In this document: positions 11,833 to 22,600 of the stretch, piece after piece
Layout of the letters: each line of letters begins with the position of its first letter
Numbering within the stretch: the stretch's first letter is position 1
Source: Ectobius pallidus
Taxonomy: Eukaryota; Arthropoda; Insecta; Blattodea; Ectobiidae
NCBI GenBank assembly: GCA_964059195.1
Contig: CAXKWD010000004.1
Location: forward strand, 125,212,043 to 125,276,042
Direction of reading: 5' to 3'
DNA: 64,000 bases
Translations under genes and position numbers: made by a program
The notes under the pieces: model-generated
What the model saw: only the letters and a program-made list of their open reading frames with translations
Told to the model about the DNA's origin: nothing
Database searches by the model: none

Positions 11833-12885
11833 ACGTCAAGAAGTTTATGAGTCAGTCATAAAATTGAGCAACTCTAGATGTCAAGATTTTTATGGTTTAT
11901 CAAATTTTATTTTAAAATCGATTATTAATGCAATTTTAGATCCGTTAGTATATATTATTAATCAGTGTTTAGAATTAGGATGTTTTCCCGTTGAACTAAA
12001 AATTTCCAAAGTTATTCCTGTGTACAAGGAAGGTGATACTGACAATCCAGCCAATTACAGACCCATATCTTTAGTACCTGTTCTGTCTAAGATATTTGAG
12101 TGTGTTATGTTGAATCAGTTGGCAAAATACTGTATTTTGAGAAAAACAATATTTTGTGCAAAGAACGGTTTGGCTTCTGGACTGGAAAATCAACTACATT
12201 AGCTGTCGAGAAGTTTGTCTAAAGCTTTTGAAGATAAACAAAGTGCTGCTATTTGTATGTGTGATCTTAGTAAAGCCTTTGATTGCTTACCTCATGACAT
12301 TTTGATAAGTAAGCTGAAGTATTATGGTGTAGTCTTATCTCACGGGCAGAACGCAGATCGTTGAAATTAATGGCAAATGTTATTGTTCTAATCCATTCAA
12401 CGTTGGGGGTCCCACAAGGTTCCATATTGGGTCCTTTTCTTTTTACTGTCTTTGTCAATGATTTGCCGGCGGCCTCCCATGATAAAATAGTTTCGTATGC
12501 TGATGACACCACTGTTTTAAAATGTTTTGACGATCATGAAATAGACATGGGTAATTCTTTAAAATGTATTTTAAGGTGGTTTAATGCAAATGGATTATGT
12601 CTAAATGTAGATAAGACACAGACCTTTGTTCTTAGCCTCTATAACAACTTATGTACCGAAAGCACAACCAAGTTACTAGGATTTTATCTTGACAGTAAAC
12701 TTACTTGGAAGCAACATGTTGAAGCTGTTTGTACTAAACTTTCAAAGTAATCTTTCTATTACGTAGACTTAAACAGCTGCTATCAATTACTGCTCTGTAA
12801 AATGCTTATTATGGTTTCTTCCAGTCCCAACTAAACTATGGAATTTTATTATGGGGTCACAGTGCTCATGCGAAGGATGTTATAG
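11833..12885 (+). pseudogene. Non-LTR ORF2, reverse transcriptase part
   Basis: This continues the ORF2 frame broken at 4358. RT blocks appear in order: LSNSRCQDFYGLS (about 11864-11902), the YRPISLVPVLSKIFE block (about 12057-12100), a GKSTT block reachable by frameshift near 12180, MCDLSKAFD (about 12260-12283), GVPQGSILGPFLF (about 12409-12450), YADDTT (catalytic, about 12498) and LGFYLDSKLTWKQH (about 12680-12715). Stops and frame changes occur near 12200, 12358 and 12748. The RT reads on through a thumb-like segment until the BEL solo LTR at 12881. Confidence 0.88.
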
Positions 12886-13943
12886 AACGTGCATCTCAGC
12901 GGACTGTATGCATAGATAATTAGGGCTGATTAAAATCAAAATGCACGCCATACATTCGAATAGAAAATAATATAATAGGTTTACAAGAAACAAAGACCAT
13001 AGGCGATGTAACACGACACTGAATTCTTCTTAAGCACAATCACTCACTAATTCTTGTTTGATGTCTTGACGATCTTCTAAAGCTGAGATGATTGAATCCG
13101 CCCAATAAAAAAAACCTTGTTGGTTTCAATACAGATTTATTTAAAATTCCAGAGGACCACTCGACTTGATACGTCGAGAACTTGTAATTATTAATTAAGC
13201 ATATACATATAGCAATTGTATGCTATAAAATTGATTTACAGTTAATCTTGAAATGTCTTTTAATCTCAAGTCACAAACGCAATACTAATGTCAATAAATT
13301 AATTTGCGTTGTGTAGCATCAAAGCAATATTCAAATATTTATGAATGTTAAAATCTTTTAAACACTCACTTGTGAAATAACTCCTTCTTGTAACGAATAT
13401 CACTACAGGAAATAATCCTGAAGTCCAATCAAGTAATATTAAAGCTAGTAGATAAGCTTAGCAGCGACGTAGAAGAAATTCACCATTTTGCGGCGAATAA
13501 TAATTAGAACTGCTTCTGTGCAGATAAAATTAATGTTGATAATTCCTTGAATCGTTGTAAACAGATTCCAAGACGAATAAGTATTATTAGCTGCTGCTAG
13601 CTGCATCCAGAGAGAATTGAAAATCCTTTCAGAGGATTACACAATAGACGACGAAGGAAGAAGACTGAAGAAGTAAGTTTTGAATTGAAAACAATGATTA
13701 GTAACAATACTAAAGAATCAATCCCATTGGACGAAGATAACAACGATTAGGCAATTAAAAGACAAAAGATTGTATTATGACAATAAAAATAATAATTACT
13801 AGAAGGCCGTGAGAAAAATTACATTGAATAAAATCTTACCAAGGCCGAAAAAAGACAAGAATAATTATTAAAAGATTATTATAGAAGGCCAAGAAAAAAT
13901 AAAAAAAACTCCATCAAATCTCAAGTATCAAACATAACTGAAC
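12881..13943 (-). repeat. BEL/Pao solo LTR
   Basis: This 1063-bp sequence matches 24520-25582 almost exactly. It sits inside the RT gene with gatgt on both sides (12876-12880 and 13944-13948). On the minus strand it begins TGTTCAG and ends CTATA. No internal domain accompanies it, which is the classical product of LTR-LTR recombination. Its limits agree with where the right-hand copy diverges at 24520. Confidence 0.9.
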
Positions 13944-14275
13944 AGATGTGTTCCTTTTACAAAAGATGGCCTTACAAATTGTAAAAGGGTGTGATAAAAG
14001 AGCGCATTGCAGACCTATTTTTACAGAATTTTACAGCATGTATGTATTGACAAACATAATGTATGTATTTGAGCGTCGAAATGAATTTATTCCTGTCAGC
14101 GCAGTTCATTCACATGATACACGAAATCATTTTAACATAATTGTTCCTAAATCTAGGCTAACAAGAACCTCTGACAGCCATGTTGTTTTAGGTATCAAAC
14201 TTTTTAATCAAGTCCCCATTGACGTTAGAAATACAAACAACAAAATAATTTTTAATAATAAACTTTTACACTGTT
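13944..14275 (+). pseudogene. Non-LTR ORF2, C-terminal segment
   Basis: The reading frame resumes directly after the solo LTR and one gatgt copy. The frame codes for DVFLLQKMALQIV and ends at TGA 14275-14277 region with FNNKLLHC. This is the conserved tail after the RT in CR1/Jockey-like elements (RAHCRPIF block). It is followed by about 85 bp of 3' UTR and the ATT tail. The ATG at 13948 is only the internal start of an open stretch and not a real start. Confidence 0.8.
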
Positions 14276-14359
14276 GAAGAATATTTGAACTGTGATTTTT
14301 AATTTTTTACCATTTGACTTAACGTATTGTAATCTTGCATTACCTAATGGTGACAAATA

Positions 14360-14394
<35 letters not shown>
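14360..14394. repeat. (ATT)n tail shared by the non-LTR element and a SINE
   Basis: These are uninterrupted ATT repeats. They are the 3' tail of the + strand non-LTR element and at the same time border the 3' end of a minus-strand SINE-like sequence. Confidence 0.85.
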
Positions 14395-14396
<2 letters not shown>

Positions 14397-14617
14397 CCCC
14401 CTCTGGAAACTAAGGTATTACTTGGACGAGAAAGGGCCGATAAATTTTGTCTAATGTAGGCTTGGAGTTCTTTTAAGTGCCGTAAATCTACTTAAAGTCC
14501 TTCCCGGAGGACTCCGTGCCCATGATTTTTACGTCCTGAAAAACCCATCGACTGCGGCCGGGTTCGGATCTAGAGGCGGGCACGTTACCTCCAGACCACG
14601 GCAGCCGACGTGTCTTT
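14395..14617 (-). mobile_element. tRNA-derived SINE-like element (family 2)
   Basis: Read on the minus strand from 14617, a box A-like stretch (gtggtctggaggtaacg, near 14600) is followed about 35 bp later by a degenerate box B (gatccgaaccc). The body ends at the AT-rich tail. The B box has several mismatches, so this is an old or diverged copy. Confidence 0.55.
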
Positions 14618-15599
14618 ATCATTAGCAAATAAATCGAAAATATACGAGGACTATGTAGACTTTTCAATGAATTCTGAATTGAAGTTTGACACTTGATTTT
14701 GTTCTTTTATAATATACGTAAATTAGTTTACAATAATTTTGCCCGTACTGTACTTCATGCAAATTTCACAAACTTATAGTTAGTATTACGAGTTTCCACA
14801 AAAGTCTTTTCTATCCGCTCTCTTGATCTAACCAGTTTATTTACACGATGAATGTGTTTATTTACTTTTTAAAACTTTTGGATTTTAATTTTGAAAATGT
14901 TTTGCTAACAAGTGAGGTTAGAACAACACGGTTTTGGAGTAGGCCTACTGTGTAGCAAAAAGTTGAAAAATAAGTTAGATTCGCTTCATTATTCTCATAC
15001 AAGTATGGAAACGCCTCGAGCGGTCTTTTTATGGACGTAAAAGCCTTTGCTGTTTAATGTCACAACTACTTTCTGATCGAAACCAATACTGCGACCGCAA
15101 CTTCTGTCGCAACTTCGTTAAGGGAGTTTTAATAAAAAGTTGTTTTATTCACTAACTTCGAGTTGATTTCATTTCAGTATAAGAATATTGAATAATGCAT
15201 ATTGGAGAGTTGAAAAACGTTTCTATTATTGTAATTAAAATAACTCCAAGTAGAATTTTATTTCGCCACAAACAAGCAATATGCAAAATGAGTCTATAAC
15301 AGTTGACATATCTATTTTATATCTGAAGAAAATCAAAACAGAGAAGAACGATTATCGTAATTTAATTTAATTTCTCAGGTTTCATACAGAATTGATCTGA
15401 AAAAATTAGGAAACGACAGAGTTCATGCAATAATAAAACGCCCTTCCTTTAGTTTTATAACCAGAAATGCATTAAGATATTCGTTGAAAAAAGAATTGGG
15501 ATTTTAAGGTGGTTTCTCTTTCCTATTTCATTCTTCTCTAACTAATTTTTACCTCTTCTTGTAGGTACGATTATGCGGCCCACGCCGCCCGATCCTTTC
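14618..15599. other. Unassigned sequence
   Basis: This is AT-rich sequence with no recognised gene or element ends. It is repeated at 26257-27238 as part of the large duplication. Confidence 0.4.
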
Positions 15600-15980
15600 A
15601 GATCCGCGACATGTCAGGGGGAGGGATTTTTATGGATCACATACATATCTGTTTCACTGGACGAGGACATGGAGGGCCTCCCCTGATGAGTTCAATCCAA
15701 TGCCAGGGCAACCTTCGAGACAACACGAACACATAGGACGAGACACACCAGTTGCGCGCACACACATACACACACTTTCCGACGCGGATGGGTTTAAGAT
15801 GATAATGATAGCCAGATGATATCCGAGGACCATAATGGCCTAAAGTTACCTGGGTAACATTTTTCACGGGTGAGGATAACCCCGAAAAATCTCACTTAGG
15901 TAACTTGTCCCGACCAGGATTCGAACCCGGGCCCGCTGCGTGAGAGGAGCGAACGCATCCCCTGCACCACACCGGCGGAC
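15600..15980 (-). mobile_element. tRNA-derived SINE (family 3)
   Basis: On the minus strand the head starts at about 15980. Box A (tggtgcaggggatgcg) is near 15960 and a perfect box B (ggttcgaatcc) is near 15921. The body of about 300 bp is shared with another copy at 60075-60413, including gaggacatggaggg and the hairpin-like cgaaaaatc/tttttcac segment. The 76-codon minus-strand ORF inside it is incidental. Confidence 0.85.
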
Positions 15981-17072
15981 CTATTTAATTCCCTTACCCT
16001 TTATTTCATTCATCTTCACCACATCTAAAAAAATTACATGGATGAGAAACCTGAATAGCGCATATCACGCCTGATGATGTAACAGATAAATTGAACCAAA
16101 TCCCACGGGATGCCCTTGATCAATCGCTATAAAAAGCAATTTTCATGCCTTCCCGGGTAATATGTGCCACAAACCTACGAGACAAGTGAAATGATTTAGA
16201 TTTTCATTGAGGATGGAGCGATATTCATGGTGGTGGGTTTTCAGATTTTTTCCGGTGTAAAATTGATTTTATGTCAATAATTGTGGGAATGTACTTAAAA
16301 AATATGTAAACTCCCGAAAATGTAATGAAATATCACTAAATCAACACATCCTTCTGTGTATATTTAGCAAGGTTTGATATAGGCCTTCTTTTCAGCCCCA
16401 AGTTGTTCCACGTCTTTACAATGCAATAACACTTTATTAATAGAGGTACATTTAGGCAAAGGAAAATGGTTTCTAATAGGTAAGTTTTAGTCCCATTAGT
16501 AAATATTTTGGCACAAATCAGCTTCCATCTCATCTGAAAACACTAATTCCGACCCCTTCCTTCTGAGATCACCACATATAGAAAAAAATGCTGCACTTAG
16601 AGAATGCATTACTTCCCTTGCCATGATTTCATTAGTGTTATTTATCTAGGAGAGTGTGCACAGGATAAGTAAGTTGTATTTCCCAAGAATGATCCCCATG
16701 GTGTAACCTAAAGTTTGTATAAATACTGCATACATAGGCTAGGTCAGAACATTAATCATTTGAATACTTTTCCGTAAAAGTTCTTTGAAGGAGTGTTATA
16801 AGCTATTTACCTCTTCCTCAGTCTCAGGTTGTAATTCCTGCGTGTCGAATAATATAGCTTTGCATGGAGCTGAGGCAATTGAATGTGCCCATCCCCCAGT
16901 GAAGCAACTTACTCAAGTGGTAATATGGAGCGAGAGAATCTCATTGTGTATACTTACATAGACAAAATAATATGAGAGCATAAGATATTTTATGTTGTAT
17001 TGTTTGCACTAAGACAATTCTGAGCGACAGCCTCATCATCTTGTATCGTTGTTATTTATTAGGTTCTAGTAT
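15981..17072. other. Unassigned sequence
   Basis: I see no coding motif or element boundary between the SINE and the Helitron-like end. Confidence 0.4.
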
Positions 17073-17890
17073 CTAGTAAGTGCTCGCGGATTCGGCCGCG
17101 ATTATTAATTCAATCGCTAGATTTAAAAAAAAAAATCATTCATTCAAGTGCAAAATAATTAAAGCACCAGCCTATATTTATTAACACTGATATAATTTTT
17201 GCATAAATTGCACAAATTACACACTTTTGCCTTAAATTGTATTGTTACTTTCAATGTTTAGTATACTTGTTTGGTGGTGATACAGGTTTTGGTAAAAATA
17301 TAAAAAAGCCCGGTATTATATTATATAAAAAACTCCTTTTCTTTATAGAGCTTCCAAATCTGTATCTATTAACGCTTGCCAGCTATAGACTAACCGTCTT
17401 TGCAATAATTGCTCCAGATATCAAGCAAAAATAACATTATTCAATTTATTTTTCATTTTTATGATATAAGTGTTAAGTTTCAATTCATAATACACTGTTA
17501 AGTTTAAGGTCAACATTTCAGTTTAGCATCGAGAATAACATAATGACTTTATTGTTCAGGTAAATTTATCACATTGAATCCACATTAATCCACATTAAAT
17601 CCACATTTATCCACATTGATCCAGATGAATCTACATTGAATCCACTTTGAATCCACATGAATTCACTGAGATGTACTAGATTGACAAGACGTATGATTGC
17701 TAATTTTCTAGCAAACTATATTAAGTGTCCTTCCCCTTGGATCTAAGATGCACAGATTGTTTGCATGTCTACCTCTTGAACAACCAACGTACAGTTCTTC
17801 ATGGGGGAAGTACGGATTCCGAAGAACGAATTCTACAGCCATAAGTGACTTTATCTTTTCGACATATTTTGATGGTGATTGCTCTATTTA
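17073..17890 (-). mobile_element. Helitron remnant: helicase tail and 3' terminus
   Basis: On the minus strand, 17790-17708 encodes EELYVGCSR followed by NNLCILDP and GRTLNIVC and a stop. This matches the C-terminal block of the Pif1-type helicase in the Helitron Rep/Hel protein (canonical LYVxxSR...G.T.NIV). Downstream on the same strand, a CGCGG/CCGCG hairpin (17085-17100) lies 8 nt before CTAG (17073-17076), the layout of a Helitron 3' end. The rest of Rep/Hel is not seen. A diverged terminus of the same family is at 56251. Confidence 0.65.
17568..17665. repeat. Short tandem array of an ATCCACATTGA-like unit
   Basis: About eight imperfect units of 11-13 bp built on atccacatt occur in a row. 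The array is present identically in the second duplication unit (29207-29304). Confidence 0.7.
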
Positions 17891-18194
17891 AGTGACACCA
17901 TTCTTTTCCAGTTCCTATAACAACAGAGCAAGGCCAGATGCAATTAAATTGACAATATTATTGGAAAGTACTAGCGAAAACTGGGGCTTCGAGAGTGCTA
18001 AAAATAACGTTTTCCGCCACTTTTTCGCTCATAACTCGCAAACGAAAGCGAAAATTGAAAACCCTGCTTTGAGAGAATTAGAACTCCCTTCCGCCCATCT
18101 GTGTTCAAAATTTCATATCTTTGTGGGCCGTAGAATTGGCTGGGCATCACACTCAAACATACAAGTCCTACAGATAATCGAACATTTCTCTGTA

Positions 18195-18327
18195 TTATAT
18201 CATGATGATAATGAAGTGTTCGGCCCGGAGGCCGGTCCTGCCCTGTAAAATCACCTACCCGGCCGGGAATCGAACCCGGGCCGCCGAGGTGAATAGCAGT
18301 CACGCTACCAACTCACCCACGGCGGTA
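18195..18327 (-). mobile_element. tRNA-derived SINE (family 4)
   Basis: On the minus strand the head begins near 18327, with box A-like gagttggtagcg (near 18313) and a perfect box B ggttcgattcc (near 18271). A short body follows, ending in cacttcattatcatcatg. The acceptor ends do not pair, so this is not a functional tRNA gene. The same 3' end is found on the + strand at 37235-37291. Confidence 0.75.
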
Positions 18328-18412
18328 CACTTTTATTATATAGACCAGTGGTCTCCAACTCGCTGTATTTTGTGCGCGTGCAAACAGGCTTGCACCGTGC
18401 GACTCCTGTGCT

Positions 18413-19398
18413 TAGAGGTGTACATATTCTGATTTTAGCTTGCTTGCCCCTTTGAAATCCTGCAACCAGTCACAGCTTTTAACTTCCTTCAGAAGAGAGC
18501 AAGCCAGATGACAACGATGATAAGAAACACTGTCGCTATGAGTCACAAGCTCTTCATAACTTGGTGGGTTTCACAGGGCCTAAAGAAACTGCAAGGCCTG
18601 GCGGAAAGAATATGAAACTGGGTATATCAGTGCACTGGTAAGTCGTGCAGTTACATAGTTGAGGAACTTCAGATGTGTTTAGAGTGTAAGCAAAAGGAGA
18701 ATGGAGAATTTTACCGTGAAGGAAGCCGAGGAGAAACTAAAATGTGGAGAGTTTGAATTATCAATGAACAAAGGTACTAGTCCGGCATGGGAACATTTTT
18801 CAAACATTTTCGAGAAAACATCTTAAAATCAATAATAACAATAACAAAAATCCCTTTAGGCAAGCCTACAAACTGAGGTAGATATCGCTGCGTAGCACTC
18901 TTCTTCTTTAGCCTTAGTTTGTCATGACAAACCCGCAATAATAACTGCAAAAAAGTGGAAAGAGAACTTTTTCAAACATTCAAATCTCGCCTTATATGAG
19001 AACTATCATGAAACTAATTATTTATTTGTAGAGTACTCATCAAGAGCTTTTCAACGATACCCCACAAGACGTAGTTTCAAAAATTTCGAATTTCCATCCC
19101 CCCACCCCCACTCGTACCCCCAAAACTCCCGAATCGTTGGTGTCACTGTGAACTCCACAAGGAGTACTCTAATTTCTTCAAACAAAGTTTTCCTCTAAGT
19201 TATAGGCTACTTCATAGGGGCAAGATATAGATAAATGTTTTACAATTTCAACCCCCCTCCCCCGACCACCCCCTTGCGCTAATTTTGCTCATCAACGAAC
19301 TTGTCCGAACTATTAGGCCTAGAAATAACATAATAAAATTTGGTTCAAATATCTTCAAAATTACGGCCGCTAGCGTGTAAAGATATATATATATCACA
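18413..19398. mobile_element. hAT-like TIR element, right part cut off by duplication junction
   Basis: The left terminal inverted repeat tagaggtgtaca starts at 18413. The sequence then matches 30052-31037, but at 19398 it breaks off into filler and BEL LTR sequence. The full version is at 30052-31474. There is no transposase. Confidence 0.8.
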
Positions 19399-19404
19399 TT
19401 ATAT
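19399..19404. other. Duplication breakpoint with 6-bp filler
   Basis: The bases ttatat separate the hAT-like sequence (ending at 19398) from the BEL LTR (starting at 19405). They belong to neither partner as seen at 31038 and 25454. Short filler at a junction with little homology points to end joining. Confidence 0.7.
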
Positions 19405-19531
19405 ATTACATTGAATAAAATCTTACCAAGGCCGAAAAAAGACAAGAATAATTATTAAAAGATTATTATAGAAGGCCAAGAAAAAATAAAAAAAACTCCA
19501 TCAAATCTCAAGTATCAAACATAACTGAACA
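19405..19531 (-). repeat. Truncated 3' LTR of the BEL/Pao element
   Basis: It is identical by eye to 25456-25582, the corresponding end of the full LTR. The first 127 nt of the LTR (minus-strand sense) remain and the rest was lost at the junction. Confidence 0.9.
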
Positions 19532-19542
19532 TATTGCCCGCG

Positions 19543-19566
19543 ATTATTCCACTTGTGGAATAATCT
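19543..19566. repeat. Perfect 11-bp hairpin next to the 3' LTR
   Basis: The sequence gattattccac and its complement are separated by two bases. It lies 11 bp inside the element from the 3' LTR. Confidence 0.8.
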
Positions 19567-19692
19567 AACTAGAATGCGAAGTTATGTTTGACCTTGAGAA
19601 AGACAAAAAAACGACAAAAACACAAAACAAATATTGAAAAAAATAACAATAACTAAGAAAACATAGATGCCTAGAAGACAAAGACTAACTAT

Positions 19693-22600
19693 CTAGTCTT
19701 CTGAGTCATGGATAGGTAAAGGTGCCAATTTAACAATTGGCCTCTTAAATAAACCTGAGGGGGTAAGAACAGTAACCACCCTGACAAGGGAATCAGGACC
19801 AGGATGAACCTTTTCAATGACACCCATAATCCATCTCAGAGGAGGAACGTTGTCTTCCATTACTAAGACTGGAGTGCCTATTGACACATTAGGCATAGTT
19901 CTAGTCCATTTAGACCTCCTTTGAAGCGAATGGAGATAATCAGATGACCATCTCTTCCAAATACAGGTCACCAAATGATTAAGATTGTTCCAACGGGAAC
20001 GGAGAGTATACCCGCCAGAAAGATCTGGACTAGGTAAAGATATAATAGCCTTTCCAATAAGGAAATGGCCAGGAGTAATAAAAGTAGAGTCATTGACGTC
20101 CTCGTACAGGGTGGTAAGAGGGCGTGAATTCAATAGAGACTCTATCTGAATGAGAAGAGTAGACATCTCTTCGTAGTCAAAATTAAAAGAAGGTGCCATC
20201 CTATTAAGATGAATTTTCATCGAACGAACAGCAGCTTCATGAAGACCTCCCATATGTGGCGAATGAGGAGGTAGGAAATTCCATTTAATACGTAGGTGAG
20301 AAGTGGCATCCTGAATAATAGATTGATAATCATTAGATTGGAGTAGCTTAACAAGATTCTGTAAGTCAACCTTAGCACCAATGAAATTACTACCATTATC
20401 AGACGTAATGGAAGCAAGTGTGCCACGACGACAAGTAAATCTGGCGAAGGCAGAAAGAAAGGCACGAGCTGTGAGAGCGGTAACCAGCTCAATATGAACT
20501 GCCTTCGTAGACATACATACAAAGATAGCTATATAAGCTTTGATACGAGTCTTTGAGCGAGGACCTCCATATTTGATGGAGTACGGCCCAGCGTAATCAA
20601 CGCTAACATCATTGAATGCAGATGTATAATTAACCCTTTCAGAGGGCAAGTCAGCCATCTTTTGCTGAAACGGCTGAGGATTAAAGCGTAAGCATTTAAC
20701 ACAGGTTCTCAAAACACTGCGGATGGTCTTACGAAGAGAAAATATCCAAAATTTCTCTCTTAAATGAGACATGATTAGTTGAGGTCCAGCATGCAACAAT
20801 CTAATATGAGTATAATAAATAAGGTGCCTAGTAAATCCATGTTTAGCTGGCAATAGCATCTGATGCTTGTGTTCAAACGTTAAGTTGGAATTTTTGAGGC
20901 GTCCACCAACTCGAAGGATACCATCTTGAAGCATGAAAGGGCTAAACTGATGTAGCTTGCTAGTAATCGATACTTCAAGACCAGTGGAAAGAGATTGAAT
21001 CTCCTTGGAATAAACTTGACGCTGAATTATTTTAACACAGCAATTGATTGAATTCTCAATTTCAATAGGTAACAATGGACCTTCAGATCGAGTCTGACCC
21101 TTACGGCAATTATTGGCAAATCTTAAAATGAAAGCCATAATGCGAACAGTCTTTAAATAACTGAACTTAGCTAACCAAGTGCTAAGGTCAGAAAAATCAG
21201 ACTCAATAAGAGCCACAACCTTCAGTTCTGGAGGCGGAGTAGAATGAGAGGGAGAATACTTAGCAGTACAATCCTCAATAGCAGGTTCCATATGACCCAG
21301 TTCTTCATATTCAGACATAAACTTGCAATTCTCTAAATGGAGAGAGGGATTAGAAGATAATCGCTTCTCCAAAGAACGAAACCTTTTTAAAGCTTGGGCT
21401 TTAGTACTGCCCAAAGTCTCTGGGGCAACCGGAAAGGGAAGCTTCACAATATACCTCCCATCAGAATCTCTCTGAGTAGTGTCTAAGAAATGCTTCTCAC
21501 AGAAGGACTCGTCAGGGAAAGGAGCACAATTAGAAACCTTCTCTGACTCCCAAAATTTAGTGAGTTGATTACTAACATCTTCATTAGAAGTTAGGAGGGC
21601 TGAATAATTGGCATAAGTTTCCCCAGAATTAGCAGGTTCGAATATGGGAGACTCATTCTGATTGAATCGTTTCTCGCAATGAGTCAAATGAGTATGAGGA
21701 CGTTGGGGAGAAGGAGGCAAATTGCCTGATAGATACCAGCCTAGCCTGGAATTCTGAATGGTGGGATAGTTGGGGGCAGATATCTGACCAGGAGCTATGA
21801 TTTGGGAAAAGATTTCAACTCCCAAGAGCAGTTCAACATATTTAGGTTTATTAAACTGCAGATCAGCTAATTGCAGATTGGGGGGAATATTCCATCCCTG
21901 AATGTCAATTGAGTGTTTTGGAAACTTGGATGTGGAGATTTTTGGGATAACAATAGCCTCAGTATCATAGTGCCAAGGAGTGGTACGAGATTTAAGTGAT
22001 ATCGATGCAAGCCTTTGTGTGCTTACATTAGTGGATAGTACACCAGCCAGCGTAGTGCGATGAGGTAAAGTAGACAAGCCTAACTGTTTAAATAACTTCT
22101 TACTGATTAGGTTACAGTCAGAACCGCTATCTAGAAGCGCTGTAGTCTCTACAGCACGACCATTTATGTCAAGAATTACCACAGTGGCCGTGGGAAGCAG
22201 ACATTTCTGCTGTGATTTTCCAGAGGACATCACATTGACTGTATTTTCTGCCGGCGAATTATTAGAAGCAGGATTGTGCAAATAATTACTGTGTTTTGCG
22301 TTGCAAATACTGCAACGAAAGTCACTACAATTGGATTCATGGCCGTTTGCGCCAAGGCAAACACGACAACAATTGTGATCTTTCACAAATTGATCACGAT
22401 GCACAAATTTCATTGTCTTGAACTTGTCACAGCGATAGAGAGGATGTTGCGCATTATGACAACAAATACAATTGTTTCTCGTGGGCTGATGCTTGACCTT
22501 AGCTTTGGTAGTGAGAGCAGAAGCAGGCGCAGAATTAGCAGACTGACTACGCAAGGCTGCCTCCGTCATCTGCAACACCCTGACTCTCGACTCCAAAAAG

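Larger units (their letters stand above)
1985..14394 (+). mobile_element. Degenerate non-LTR retrotransposon (CR1/Jockey-like), split by two insertions
   Basis: This is a LINE-type element with ORF1 (zinc-finger protein), ORF2 (AP-type endonuclease plus reverse transcriptase) and a 3' ATT-repeat tail at 14360-14394. Its coding sequence is interrupted at 4358/11833 by an LTR element flanked by acgt duplications, and at 12880/13944 by a BEL solo LTR flanked by gatgt duplications. When each insertion and one TSD copy are ignored, the flanking reading frames rejoin. ORF2 also has several in-frame stops and frameshifts, so the copy is long dead. The 5' limit is a guess based on the end of the microsatellite. 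The YADD catalytic box and the AP endonuclease exclude the R2-type clades. CR1-like versus Jockey-like is not settled. Confidence 0.8.
12881..19398. repeat. First unit of a 6.5-kb near-identical direct duplication
   Basis: It matches 24520-31037 at a constant offset of 11,639 bp. By eye I found only four substitutions, at 12971, 16031, 16118 and 19191. The unit contains the LTR, the end of the non-LTR element, two SINEs, a Helitron remnant, a third SINE and the left part of a hAT-like element. Confidence 0.95.

Noticed and set aside
17568..17665. CRISPR-like repeat array
   Set aside because: Units are 11-13 bp, imperfect, without spacers, and the genome is clearly eukaryotic.
17892..18303. 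118-codon + strand and 101-codon minus-strand ORFs, repeated at 29531-29942
   Set aside because: They overlap each other and a SINE. The repetition is due to the segmental duplication and not to conservation.
18249..18327. Functional tRNA gene on the minus strand (good A and B boxes)
   Set aside because: Acceptor strands do not pair and a SINE body shared with other sites follows directly. The same holds for 43078-43194, 15600-15980 and 5286-5360.
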